Shown here: one piece after another, positions 1-6,924 of the stretch
Numbering within the stretch: the first letter of the stretch is position 1
How the letters are laid out: every line of letters begins with the position of its first letter
From: Lentisphaera marina
GTDB lineage: Bacteria; Verrucomicrobiota; Lentisphaeria; Lentisphaerales; Lentisphaeraceae
Direction of reading: 5' to 3'
Assembly (NCBI RefSeq): GCF_028745505.1
Contig: NZ_JAQZZL010000002.1
Span: 1,612,001 to 1,676,000, forward strand
Length of the DNA: 64,000 nucleotides
Translations under genes and position numbers: made by a program
Notes under the pieces: model-generated
Databases searched by the model: none
Seen by the model: only the letters and a program-made list of their open reading frames with translations
What the model was told of the DNA's origin: nothing

Positions 1-1
1 T

Positions 2-733
2 GCCCCCATGGGACTTAATAAAGACAAAGTCATTATTATTGCCGATCCCTCTGCCGTAGAAAGTTCCAACTTAGTCGTTGGTGCTAACGAAGCTGAGTAC
101 CACTACAAAAACTTCAACTGGCAACGTGATTTTGATGGTGAGGCTGAGATTATTGATATCGCCACTGTACGCGAAGGCGACCCTTGTCCCATCACTGGAG
201 AACCACTCGAAATGCTCAAAGGCATTGAAGTGGGCAACATCTTCCAACTTGGCACTAAATACTCTGACTCCATGGGTGTGCGTTACCTCGATCAAAATGG
301 TAAAGCCCAAATCCCAACAATGGGTTGCTATGGTATTGGCGTTGGCCGTGCCCTCGCATCTGTTTGCGAACAACGCAATGATAAATGGGGCCCCGTATGG
401 CCCATATCTATCGCACCCTACCAAGTTCATGTCATTGCCCTCACTGGCGGACAAGAAGCCATTAAGGAAGAAGCTGAAGAACTCTACAAAAAATTACAGC
501 AAGCAGGTATTGAAGTCATCTTTGATGATCGCGACCCCAAGCCGGGCTTTGCCTTCAATGATGCCGACCTCATTGGCGTCCCCTTGCGCTTGATCATTTC
601 CAAGAAATCAATGGCCGAAGATTGCTATGAATTCAAAACACGCGATGGTAGCGAAAAAGAACTCATCCCCAAAGGTCATGCTTTTGATTTCATCGTAAAT
701 CGCGTCAAAACAGAACTCAATAAGTTCAACTAA
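2..733 (+). CDS. proS: Prolyl-tRNA synthetase, C-terminal part (partial at window edge)
   Basis: Charges tRNA-Pro with proline in the cytoplasm. The frame is open from base 2, so the gene starts before the window and the methionine at base 8 is internal. What is visible is the end of the insertion domain, then class II motif 3 (a GIGVGR stretch, bases 337-354), then the anticodon-binding domain beginning at WPISIAPYQVHVIAL. The motif with CPITGEP followed by GIEVGNIFQLGTKYS is typical of the long bacterial ProRS. The stop at 731-733 is followed by a clear terminator, so this is the last gene of its transcript. The identification is firm; only the N-terminal half is missing. Confidence 0.95.
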   Translation, partial: APMGLNKDKVIIIADPSAVESSNLVVGANEAEYHYKNFNWQRDFDGEAEIIDIATVREGDPCPITGEPLEMLKGIEVGNIFQLGTKYSDSMGVRYLDQNGKAQIPTMGCYGIGVGRALASVCEQRNDKWGPVWPISIAPYQVHVIALTGGQEAIKEEAEELYKKLQQAGIEVIFDDRDPKPGFAFNDADLIGVPLRLIISKKSMAEDCYEFKTRDGSEKELIPKGHAFDFIVNRVKTELNKFN

Positions 734-749
734 GCAAATCAAAATTTTA

Positions 750-784
750 AAGGGCTTAAATCCACCGGGTTTAAGCCCTTTTTT
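750..784 (+). terminator. Rho-independent terminator of proS
   Basis: An AGGGCTTAAA / TTTAAGCCCT stem with a nine-base loop is followed directly by a T run. It lies 17 bases after the proS stop. Confidence 0.9.
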
Positions 785-844
785 CTTGCCCCCATAGATT
801 CTCTAGACTAAACTAGTGGAAAGCACATATAGGAAAGGGAAGCC

Positions 845-2287
845 ATGTCACAGATAAAAAAGTTATTTCAAGAAAAACCATTCATTCGCCACACATCATA
901 TTTCATACTCGCCGCAATGAGTTTTCACCTCTCCTATTTAGGTGCAACATTTTTCTTCCCAATTTACTTCTTTGCCCTTCTCCAAATCACCAAAATGAAG
1001 TCCGTCCCAAAAGCTTTCCTCACTGGCATGCTTTTATCATTCAGTTTATATATCTATCACTTACAATTTTTTATTAGCATCTTCAACCAATTTGCCTATA
1101 GCCTCTTTTGCATTTTAGGTTTTTGGCTTGCCATCTTTATTGCCATTTCATCTTGGCTACGAAAAGTCTACTCCGAAAAAGCTCTCATCATCTTAATTCC
1201 ACTACTCTATTTCTCACTAGAATTCATCCGTTGTGAACTCTACGCCCTAAAATTCTCTTGGTTAATTCCCGGCCTTGCCTTTGCCGATGCCAGTTACTTC
1301 TCCGGCTTGGGTATTTGGGGAGTCTTTGGCATTTCTTTCCTTTGTCTCGTTTTCATATCTATCAGTGAAAGCCTCATACGCAACAAACAAAAATTGTCAC
1401 TCACCATTTTATCTTTCGCTGTGCTCTGCCAAATCCCTAACTTCATCCCTCTAAAAAATGAAGAATTATTATCTGAGCCAAGAATCACCGGTATTCAATG
1501 GGAAATGGGCTCCCGTCAAGAAATGCTCAATTCGCTCGACCAAGCTAAGGCCACTTATCCCGACACAAAACTCTATTTTTTCAGTGAATACACCTTTAGT
1601 GATGGCATCCCTCAAATGTTCAAAGATTGGTGTAAAAAGAACAAGACTTACCTCTTAGCCGGAACGACCGAAACCATAGAGAATGCGCCTGAACTCCAAT
1701 CCAACAAACAAAGTCTTCACAAAAAGCTCAAACATAAACCCTTCTATAACATGGCCGTCGTTATTGGGCCTAAAGGAGAAGTCGTTTTCAAACAGGCAAA
1801 AGTCATGCCCATTCAGTTTTTTAATGATGGCGTCCCCGCACCAAGTCAAAAACTTTGGAATTCACCATGGGGAAAAATCGGCATCTGCATTTGCTATGAT
1901 TTAAGTTACACAAAAATCACCGACGAGCTCGTTCGCCAAGGAGCTCAAGCCCTGCTCATCCCCACCATGGATGTTGAACACTGGGGGGAACGACAACACA
2001 AACTACATGGCCGCATTGCACCAACGCGTGCCAGCGAATACGGCATCCCCGTTTTTCGAGTTTGTAGCTCAGGTATTTCCCAATTTGTGAATCAAGGAGG
2101 TCTTGTCTTACAAGAAGGATCTTTCCCCGGCCAAGGCGATAGCCTCTCAGCACAAATATCATTAGAAAAAGCGGGCTCCAGGCCCCTAGACCGCTTCCTC
2201 ATCTACCCCGCCCTCCTTATCTCCGCACTCGCCTTCCTTTATTCCTTCATCTTATTTTTCAGAAAAAGAAAAACCACCTTAGGGTAA
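845..2287 (+). CDS. lnt: Apolipoprotein N-acyltransferase-like membrane protein
   Basis: Predicted to transfer the third acyl chain onto apolipoproteins in the inner membrane. The 480-residue protein has about six hydrophobic segments in residues 15-205, a periplasmic nitrilase-fold domain (about 210-440) and a last membrane helix near the C-terminus, which is the Lnt layout. The catalytic triad is visible: Glu248 (FFSEYTF), Lys319 (KQAKVMP) and Cys350 (GICICYDLS). The sequence aggaaaggga just before the ATG at 845 fits a ribosome binding site. Several lipoprotein genes in this window would supply substrates. Identity with the E. coli enzyme is probably low in the membrane part, so a related CN-hydrolase acyltransferase is the only alternative. 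Confidence 0.85.
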   Translation: MSQIKKLFQEKPFIRHTSYFILAAMSFHLSYLGATFFFPIYFFALLQITKMKSVPKAFLTGMLLSFSLYIYHLQFFISIFNQFAYSLFCILGFWLAIFIAISSWLRKVYSEKALIILIPLLYFSLEFIRCELYALKFSWLIPGLAFADASYFSGLGIWGVFGISFLCLVFISISESLIRNKQKLSLTILSFAVLCQIPNFIPLKNEELLSEPRITGIQWEMGSRQEMLNSLDQAKATYPDTKLYFFSEYTFSDGIPQMFKDWCKKNKTYLLAGTTETIENAPELQSNKQSLHKKLKHKPFYNMAVVIGPKGEVVFKQAKVMPIQFFNDGVPAPSQKLWNSPWGKIGICICYDLSYTKITDELVRQGAQALLIPTMDVEHWGERQHKLHGRIAPTRASEYGIPVFRVCSSGISQFVNQGGLVLQEGSFPGQGDSLSAQISLEKAGSRPLDRFLIYPALLISALAFLYSFILFFRKRKTTLG

Positions 2288-2361
2288 TATGACGAACACT
2301 GTCAGAATACAGGAATCTTAGAACTGCTTCATCCCATTCTTTTCAATAAATTTCACTCCAT

Positions 2362-2413
2362 CCGCCCATCGATGACTGGCAAACCTCGCTGGGAAGGGGG
2401 CAGAGTCCCCAAA
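2362..2413 (+). repeat. 52-bp direct repeat, copy 1
   Basis: Identical over 52 bases to 2532-2583. It begins CCGCCCATCGATGACTGG and ends GCAGAGTCCCCAAA. Function unknown; it looks like a dispersed intergenic repeat. Confidence 0.85.
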
Positions 2414-2531
2414 TTATTGACCTTCCCTTAAGCACTCTTCTCCGATTCATAAACTCATCCTAGTTCTTTAATCATTCAAAATTAAGAATATAAAATTAAG
2501 AATTAATCATTCAAAATCCACTTCTCACCCA

Positions 2532-2583
2532 CCGCCCATCGATGACTGGCAAACCTCGCTGGGAAGGGGGCAGAGTCCCCAAA
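2532..2583 (+). repeat. 52-bp direct repeat, copy 2
   Basis: Second identical copy of the repeat at 2362-2413, 118 bases downstream of the end of the first. The flanks differ, so this is a defined unit rather than a long local duplication. Confidence 0.85.
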
Positions 2584-2956
2584 CTGCCGACATAAATTTC
2601 ACTCTCCCCCGCCTTCTACCGCCTGGTCGAGGAATGGCAATTCCTCGCGGGGTGTATGAGGGGCAGCGCTCCCTCGTCTCATAATCTATAAATCCATCTG
2701 CTCATTCCATACGCGGCGTCAGCCGCAATCCGCTCTTAAGCCAAACTCATTCTCTCTTGGCGTCTTGGCGTCTTGGCGAGAAACATGGACATTTTCATCC
2801 TGCTTTGAGAACACACCTGGCAGAGTAAAAAACCTTTTATAGCCACTCAGACCCTAATCATTCAAAATTTAAAATTAAGAATTTAAAATTGCTCTTAAGC
2901 CCTCTTAAAAACTCCTTAAATCCTTTCACTTTTCCATACTTCCTATCTCATCGAAG

Positions 2957-3318
2957 GTAATTAATAGACATGTCCATTAATTACCCAAATCTGTTAGGAA
3001 ACAGTGATTTCAGCTTACAATTAGCATTTTTACACTTGTAAATAACACAGCAAAATACTATCCTTAAAAATACTGAAACTGGAGAGGAGTTTTTATATAC
3101 ATACTGACCATAGCCCCTTTTTACATTGGTGCCCTCAGCACTTTTGATGCGGAGCCTGTCTCGCCCAGACAACAATAACAATCCAAATACAAAGCCCACC
3201 ACAAAACTCAAAAACAAGAAAATAGCCGTGTCCAGAAATTACCCAAATTCCGAAAAAATCACCAAATCAGCCCAAACTCCCCAAAAAAGAGTAATTTCCG
3301 GACATGTCCACTAATAAC
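2957..3318. mobile_element. Possible non-autonomous (MITE-like) element with inverted ends
   Basis: The left end GTAATTAATAGACATGTCC (2957-2975) matches the reverse complement of the right end GGACATGTCCACTAATAAC (3300-3318) at 16 of 19 positions. Both ends contain the palindrome GACATGTC. A further inverted pair, TGTCCAGAAATTAC near 3230 and GTAATTTCCGGACA near 3291, sits inside the right part. No transposase is encoded; an open frame of 78 codons on the minus strand inside it has no recognisable domain. It ends four bases before the first cassette boundary. Confidence 0.45.
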
Positions 3319-3329
3319 AATGTTAGTTT
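3311..3329 (+). other. attI-like or leading recombination site of the cassette array
   Basis: CTAATAACAATGTTAGTTT places two inverted core boxes (CTAATAAC and GTTAGTTT) three bases apart, much like the simple site of attI1 (CTAAAAC-AAA-GTTAGGC, from memory). The GTTAGTT box is the 5' boundary of cassette C0: its complement is the R'' of the next attC. No folded attC arm precedes it. It could be an attI remnant or the relic end of a lost attC. Confidence 0.4.
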
Positions 3330-3556
3330 GAAATAAAATTAAAACACAAATTGTAGAAATGAGAATCCAAATAAATCGCAGATGCACGAAGTTAGAATTA
3401 TCTGAATCATGATGATTTTAGAACAAAATCAGATCTGAATTATTTATCTCAAATGATAGAATTTTATAAATATAGAAACAAGAAATAGAAAACAAAAACT
3501 AACCATGAGCTGCAGAGGAATTTCTTCGCTTCGCTCGAAATCCCTAATCTCGGTCG
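3323..3556 (+). other. Integron cassette C0 without a long gene
   Basis: A 234-bp unit bounded by GTTAGTT at 3322 and by attC at 3497-3562. It holds no frame above about 17 codons. It resembles cassette C7 (5924-6162): both contain aatcgcagatgcac, then gattttagaacaaaat-like and atctcaaatgat-like blocks in the same order. It may be a decayed gene or carry an RNA or promoter. Confidence 0.6.
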
Positions 3557-3562
3557 TTAGAG
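3497..3562 (+). other. attC site 1
   Basis: R'' AACTAAC and R' GTTAGAG bracket an imperfect palindrome (GAGCTGCAGAGGAATTTC pairing with GAAATCCCTAATCTC) around a TTCGCTTCGCTC loop, which is a classic attC loop sequence. Confidence 0.85.
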
Positions 3563-3566
3563 TAGA

Positions 3567-3956
3567 ATGAAAAAACTTGGAATAATAATCAGTATTATCG
3601 GCATATTATTGCACATGAATACATGTTTTATTCAAAGTGAAACAAAGTTTGGTTTTAACATTCTTTTATTAGTATTTTCTAGTATCCCCTATATTTCATC
3701 ATTACTCATTTTAAGAAATAAAAAATCAGAAGTAATCGGAGCATTAGCGCCATTGCTTCCTATCATTACTGATTCTATTGCATATTATTCAGTATTTATT
3801 TCTCCAACTTCCTCAACTGCTCCATTAGCATTGATATTTATTCCTCTATGGAATCTAATTGTTTTTATGCCTGTAGGAATTATTACAGGATTAATTATCC
3901 AAAACTCAAAAAGAAAAAAAACTCTAACAAGAAGCCGGAAGGAAGATTTTCGCTAA
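3567..3956 (+). CDS. Small cassette-borne membrane protein, copy 1
   Basis: A 129-residue protein of unknown function in cassette C1 (3557-3981). It starts ten bases inside the cassette and has four hydrophobic segments at about residues 4-22, 30-48, 56-80 and 84-110, followed by a basic tail. The last codons (about from residue 119) are encoded by the attC site itself, which is common in cassettes. A near-identical copy is at 4611-5000; they differ at residue 7 (Ile/Thr) and 122 (Arg/Lys), so duplication is recent. There is no recognisable catalytic motif. The real status as a gene is supported by the conservation of both copies at protein level. Confidence 0.7.
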   Translation: MKKLGIIISIIGILLHMNTCFIQSETKFGFNILLLVFSSIPYISSLLILRNKKSEVIGALAPLLPIITDSIAYYSVFISPTSSTAPLALIFIPLWNLIVFMPVGIITGLIIQNSKRKKTLTRSRKEDFR

Positions 3957-3987
3957 GGCTCAATCTCCCTCAGCTTAGACGTTAGAA
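3922..3987 (+). other. attC site 2 (66-bp family)
   Basis: R'' CTCTAAC and R' GTTAGAA bracket arms AAGCCGGAAGGAAGATT and AATCTCCCTCAGCTT around TTCGCTAAGGCTC. Nearly the same as the sites at 4966 and 6524. It overlaps the 3' end of the preceding gene. Confidence 0.9.
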
Positions 3988-4286
3988 TGGAAATTGGAAT
4001 AGTAAATCTAGAACGAATTGTTACTGACAAAGCAAATCACTTTATTCTTGGAATCACAGAATTAAGCTGACTAAATGCAGAGTCAACAATTCACCAAACT
4101 TAAACGCAAATCATCACTCAAAACACAATACGTAAATGCGGAATCAGCAATTGATCGAATCATCTGTTTTATCCCTGATTTGGCTACTTATCAACAATCA
4201 AAATGGACAAATTCTAACCAAAAAATCGAACTGATATTTTCGTTTTGAATCAAATTTTAAATAGAAAATACAGCTCATTTAGGTCG
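3982..4286 (+). other. Integron cassette C2 (305 bp)
   Basis: One of three 305-bp homologous cassettes (C2, C3, C6). It begins TTAGAATGG and ends in an 81-bp attC. It carries two short plus-strand frames, a 27-codon one at 3987-4070 and a 57-codon one at 4075-4248, in different frames. Confidence 0.75.
4075..4248 (+). CDS. 57-residue peptide frame in cassette C2
   Basis: The frame begins MQSQQFTKLKRKSS and ends ELIFSF, the last part being encoded within attC. It is a basic, non-hydrophobic peptide with no known family. The homologous cassette C3 keeps the frame with several amino-acid changes, whereas C6 has a CAA-to-TAA stop at codon 5. A shorter 27-codon frame (3987-4070, starting MEIGIVNLERIV) precedes it. 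Coding status is uncertain: retention in two of three copies is suggestive only. Confidence 0.35.
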   Translation: MQSQQFTKLKRKSSLKTQYVNAESAIDRIICFIPDLATYQQSKWTNSNQKIELIFSF

Positions 4287-4292
4287 TTAGAA
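4212..4292 (+). other. attC site 3 (81-bp family)
   Basis: R'' TTCTAAC and R' GTTAGAA. Arms AAATCGAACTGATATTTTC and GAAAATACAGCTCATTT pair with a few bulges around an AT-rich loop. The same family recurs at 4517, 5849, 6088 and 7156. Confidence 0.9.
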
Positions 4293-4591
4293 TGAAAATT
4301 GGAATAATAAATCTAGAACGAATTGTTACTGACAAAGCACATCACTTTATTCTTGGAATCACAGAATTAAGCTGACTAAATGCAGAGTCAACAATTCACC
4401 AAACTTAAACGCAAATCATCACTCAAAACACAATACGTAAATGCGAACTCAGCAATTGGTCGAATCATGTATTCTATCCCTGATTTGGCTACTTATCAAC
4501 AATCAAAATGGACAAATTCTAACCAAAAAATCGAACTGATATTTTCGTTTTGAATCAAATTTCAAATAGAAAATACAGCTCATTTAAATCG
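4287..4591 (+). other. Integron cassette C3 (305 bp)
   Basis: Second copy of the C2-type cassette, same length to the base and joined directly to it. The two differ by scattered substitutions, for example near 4444-4473, so the tandem is not a brand-new duplication. Confidence 0.75.
4380..4553 (+). CDS. 57-residue peptide frame in cassette C3
   Basis: Homologue of the frame at 4075-4248, same length and ends. Differences from C2 cluster at residues 24-33 (Glu/Asn, Asp/Gly and a few hydrophobic changes) and are mostly amino-acid-changing. No domain recognised. Listed because the frame is kept; expression is unproven. Confidence 0.35.
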   Translation: MQSQQFTKLKRKSSLKTQYVNANSAIGRIMYSIPDLATYQQSKWTNSNQKIELIFSF

Positions 4592-4597
4592 TTAGAG
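4517..4597 (+). other. attC site 4 (81-bp family)
   Basis: R'' TTCTAAC, R' GTTAGAG, same arms as the site at 4212. Confidence 0.9.
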
Positions 4598-4610
4598 TAG
4601 AATAAAAAAA

Positions 4611-5000
4611 ATGAAAAAACTTGGAATAACAATCAGTATTATCGGCATATTATTGCACATGAATACATGTTTTATTCAAAGTGAAACAAAGTTTGGTTTT
4701 AACATTCTTTTATTAGTATTTTCTAGTATCCCCTATATTTCATCATTACTCATTTTAAGAAATAAAAAATCAGAAGTAATCGGAGCATTAGCGCCATTGC
4801 TTCCTATCATTACTGATTCTATTGCATATTATTCAGTATTTATTTCTCCAACTTCCTCAACAGCTCCATTAGCATTGATATTTATTCCTCTATGGAATCT
4901 AATTGTTTTTATGCCTGTAGGAATTATTACAGGATTAATTATCCAAAACTCAAAAAGAAAAAAAACTCTAACCAAAAGCCGGAAGGAAGATTTTCGCTAA
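4611..5000 (+). CDS. Small cassette-borne membrane protein, copy 2
   Basis: A 129-residue protein in cassette C4 (4592-5025), almost identical to 3567-3956. The two genes lie in separate cassettes with separate attC sites, and cassettes C2 and C3 lie between them. That points to re-insertion or to duplication of a block rather than slippage. Four hydrophobic segments and a basic tail are seen; the function is unknown. An immunity or membrane-stress role would be speculation. Confidence 0.7.
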   Translation: MKKLGITISIIGILLHMNTCFIQSETKFGFNILLLVFSSIPYISSLLILRNKKSEVIGALAPLLPIITDSIAYYSVFISPTSSTAPLALIFIPLWNLIVFMPVGIITGLIIQNSKRKKTLTKSRKEDFR

Positions 5001-5031
5001 GGCTCAATCTCCCTCAGCTTAAACGTTAGAG
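4966..5031 (+). other. attC site 5 (66-bp family)
   Basis: R'' CTCTAAC, R' GTTAGAG, arms and loop as at 3922. Confidence 0.9.
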
Positions 5032-5040
5032 TAGAATGAT

Positions 5041-5069
5041 TTGATTTATACCATTTTTATACCTATATT
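5041..5069 (+). promoter_or_regulatory. Possible promoter of the first BrnT/BrnA cassette
   Basis: TTGATT (5041-5046), a 17-base spacer and TATATT (5064-5069) lie inside the cassette, just before the ATG at 5075. If used, the mRNA would be nearly leaderless. Toxin-antitoxin cassettes usually bring their own promoter. Confidence 0.4.
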
Positions 5070-5074
5070 ACTCA

Positions 5075-5335
5075 ATGATATTTGAATACGATAAAAATAA
5101 AAGTTTGATTAATAAACAAAAACACAATATTGATTTTGTTGAAGCTCAAGAATTGTGGAATGATCCAGACAGACTGGAAATTCCAGCAATAACAAGTGAT
5201 GAAGAAAGATTCTTAATCATTGGAAAAATAAAACAAAAAGTCTGGTCTGCTGTTATAACTTATAGAAAAGAAAATATAAGGATTATTTCAGTAAGAAGAT
5301 CTAGAGATAAAGAGGTAGAATTATATGAAAGCTAA
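5075..5335 (+). CDS. brnT: BrnT-type ribonuclease toxin (cassette C5)
   Basis: Predicted mRNA-cleaving toxin of a type II toxin-antitoxin pair, acting in the cytoplasm. The 86-residue protein has the BrnT hallmarks: the N-terminal FEYDKNKSLINKQKHNIDF block (matching the family pattern of F-x-W/Y-D-x-x-K-x-x-x-N-x-x-K-H-x-I-x-F), the central DEERFLIIGKI strand and the C-terminal IRIISVRRSRDKEVELY block. It overlaps the antitoxin gene by 11 bases, as usual for BrnTA where the toxin comes first. The pair fills cassette C5 (5026-5618). Confidence 0.88.
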   Translation: MIFEYDKNKSLINKQKHNIDFVEAQELWNDPDRLEIPAITSDEERFLIIGKIKQKVWSAVITYRKENIRIISVRRSRDKEVELYES

Positions 5336-5546
5336 AGATTTTGACAAAAAATTTGATGACGATCATGATGACATTCTTGCACATGTAGATCTTTCTAAAG
5401 CTAGAAGACCTGATGAAGAGCAGAAAAGAGTAAATGTTGATTTTCCTGTATGGATGATTCATTTACTAGACAAAGAAGCTAGAAGATTAGGCACTACTAG
5501 ACAAGCTGTTATCAAATTTTGGATTGCAGATAAACTATCCAGTTAA
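5325..5546 (+). CDS. brnA: BrnA-type antitoxin (cassette C5)
   Basis: Antitoxin and probable autorepressor partner of the overlapping toxin. The 73-residue protein has an acidic N-terminal part with FDDDHDD, then VNVDFPVWMIHLLDKEARRLG and a C-terminal ribbon-helix-helix-like segment (TTRQAVIKFWIADKL). Start chosen at the ATG at 5325 inside the toxin end. The family assignment rests on position, size and the DFPVWMIHLLDKEA pattern typical of BrnA. Confidence 0.82.
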   Translation: MKAKDFDKKFDDDHDDILAHVDLSKARRPDEEQKRVNVDFPVWMIHLLDKEARRLGTTRQAVIKFWIADKLSS

Positions 5547-5557
5547 ACAGCAATGAA

Positions 5558-5624
5558 CTCTAACATGGCACTGAAGTAGAGATTCTCGCTAAGGCTCGAA
5601 TCCTACTTAGTTTGGTCGTTAGAA
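5558..5624 (+). other. attC site 6 (67 bp)
   Basis: R'' CTCTAAC and R' GTTAGAA. Arms ACTGAAGTAGAGATTC and GAATCCTACTTAGT flank a TCGCTAAGGCTC loop. Confidence 0.88.
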
Positions 5625-5923
5625 TGAAAATTGGAATAGTAAATCTAGAACGAATTGTTACTGACAAAGCAAATCACTTTATTCTTGGAATCACAGAATT
5701 AAGCTGACTAAATGCAGAGTCAATAATTCACCAAACTTAAACGCAAATCATCACTCAAAACACAATAAGTAAATGCGGAATCAGCAATTGATCGAATCAT
5801 CAGTTTTATCCCTGATTTGGCTGCTTATCAACAATCAAAATGGACAAATTCTAACCAAAAAATCGAACTGATATTTTCGTTTTGAATCAAATTTTAAATA
5901 GAAAATACAGCTCATTTAAATCG
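5619..5923 (+). other. Integron cassette C6 (305 bp), decayed copy of C2/C3
   Basis: Third 305-bp copy. The 57-codon frame of C2 and C3 is broken at codon 5 (TAA); the 27-codon frame starting ATGAAAATTGG is intact. No other gene. Confidence 0.7.
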
Positions 5924-5929
5924 TTAGTA
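5849..5929 (+). other. attC site 7 (81-bp family)
   Basis: R'' TTCTAAC, R' GTTAGTA, arms as at 4212. Confidence 0.88.
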
Positions 5930-6162
5930 TAGAATAAATTTAAATGTCAGAAACGATTATCCCATGAATCGCAGATGCACACATTCACAATGATCAGAAC
6001 TTAGATAATTTTAGAACAAAATTGAACCAGAAATAATTATCTCAAATGATCAGATTCTGTAAATTAAAAAACAAAAAAAAGACGAAATACTAACCAAAAA
6101 ATCGAACTGATATTTTCGTTTTGAATCAAATTTCAAATAGAAAATACAGCTCATTTAAATCG
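5924..6162 (+). other. Integron cassette C7 without a long gene
   Basis: A 239-bp unit with no frame above ten codons or so. It is homologous to C0 (3323-3556) in its central blocks but uses a different attC family, which suggests exchange or divergence of attC sites between related cassettes. Confidence 0.6.
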
Positions 6163-6168
6163 TTAGAT
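6088..6168 (+). other. attC site 8 (81-bp family)
   Basis: R'' TACTAAC, R' GTTAGAT, which fits GTTRRRY perfectly. Arms as at 4212. Confidence 0.88.
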
Positions 6169-6178
6169 CATACAAAAA

Positions 6179-6511
6179 ATGACTGAATCAACTACAGAAA
6201 TAAATGACAACTCATCAGATAACCTCATGCTTATTCTGATGATAATTTTTATAGTCATTGCTCAACTCAATTTTGCAAAAGAAGCCATTGAAGCTCTACC
6301 AAGCTATATTGCTCAACAAGATCTTGAAATAAAAGATAGATGGGAAGCTCAAGCAAAATTCAGTCTTAATTCTGTTTATTATGGAATATTATCAATCATC
6401 GGAATGATTGTTTGGCGAGTAGCACATAAAGAAAAAATTAAATTTATTTTTCCAATTCTCCTGTTAAATATAACTGGAATCATCCTTGCTATTTTTGTAC
6501 TAATTAAATGA
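6179..6511 (+). CDS. Small membrane protein of cassette C8
   Basis: A 110-residue protein of unknown function starting 16 bases into the cassette. Hydrophobic segments lie at about residues 17-33 (LMLILMIIFIVIAQL), 69-84 and 90-109, with a soluble acidic/basic stretch between the first two. No family recognised. It is unrelated in sequence to the 129-residue proteins at 3567 and 4611 but uses the same 66-bp attC type. Confidence 0.65.
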   Translation: MTESTTEINDNSSDNLMLILMIIFIVIAQLNFAKEAIEALPSYIAQQDLEIKDRWEAQAKFSLNSVYYGILSIIGMIVWRVAHKEKIKFIFPILLLNITGIILAIFVLIK

Positions 6512-6523
6512 ATAGAAACAAAG

Positions 6524-6589
6524 ATCTAACCAAAAGCCGGAAGGAAGATTTTCGCTAAGGCTCAATCTCCCTCAGCTTAGATGTTCTAC
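6524..6589 (+). other. attC site 9 (66-bp family, altered R')
   Basis: R'' ATCTAAC. The R' is GTTCTAC instead of GTTAGAY, because those bases belong to the next cassette. Arms and loop as at 3922. Confidence 0.82.
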
Positions 6590-6623
6590 ATAAATAAAAA
6601 CAACTTGATTTTTATATATAATG

Positions 6624-6640
6624 TATTTACATTGTAAATA
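6624..6640 (+). promoter_or_regulatory. Palindromic operator before the second BrnT/BrnA pair
   Basis: TATTTACATTGTAAATA is a 17-base palindrome with a single central mismatch. It ends on the first base of the brnT start codon and lies just after a TATAAT-like box (6617-6622). Autorepression by the antitoxin is the likely role. Confidence 0.5.
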
Positions 6641-6924
6641 TGAATAAATTAAAATTTGAATGGGATGAAAATAAAGCCCAGAGCAACTTAGAAAAACACG
6701 GAGTTTCCTTTGAGGAAGCAATGACTGTTTTCTATGATGAGAGAGCATTAGAATTTTTTGATAAAAACAACTCTGAATGGGAAGACAGATTTTTAATGTT
6801 GGGTCTTACTACTGAGTTCAAATTATTACTTATTTGCCATTGTTATCGAGATGATGATAATATAATTAGAATTATTTCAGCTCGAAAAGCAACAAAAAAT
6901 GAAGCTAAAAACTATAAGAGGTGA
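6640..6924 (+). CDS. brnT: BrnT-type ribonuclease toxin (cassette C9)
   Basis: Second, clearly distinct BrnT toxin (94 residues). It has FEWDENKAQSNLEKHGVSFEEA at the N-terminus, the DRFLMLGLT strand, LLICHCYRDDDNIIRIISARKAT and a basic tail, all typical of the BrnT fold. Predicted to cleave mRNA when the antitoxin is lost. It fills most of cassette C9 (6584-7230) with its antitoxin, overlapping it by four bases. Confidence 0.9.
   Translation: MNKLKFEWDENKAQSNLEKHGVSFEEAMTVFYDERALEFFDKNNSEWEDRFLMLGLTTEFKLLLICHCYRDDDNIIRIISARKATKNEAKNYKR

Larger units (their letters stand above)
2288..3322. other. Gene-poor region with dispersed repeats
   Basis: About 1 kb with no convincing gene between lnt and the cassette array. 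It contains a 52-bp direct repeat (2362 and 2532), a third diverged relative around 2620-2690 (bases resembling TGGC..CTCGC..GGGGCAG), a triplicated ctTGGCGT stretch around 2755-2778, AT-rich attcaaaattaagaat repeats, and a 362-bp element with inverted ends (2957-3318). No integron integrase reading frame is present here, although this is where one would be expected. Confidence 0.6.

Noticed and set aside
2981..3217. 78-codon open frame on the minus strand (starts with FLSFVVGFVFGLLLL after a TTG) inside the inverted-repeat element
   Set aside because: One hydrophobic stretch only, no ribosome binding site, weak start codon and no family. Not listed as a gene, though a small membrane peptide cannot be excluded.
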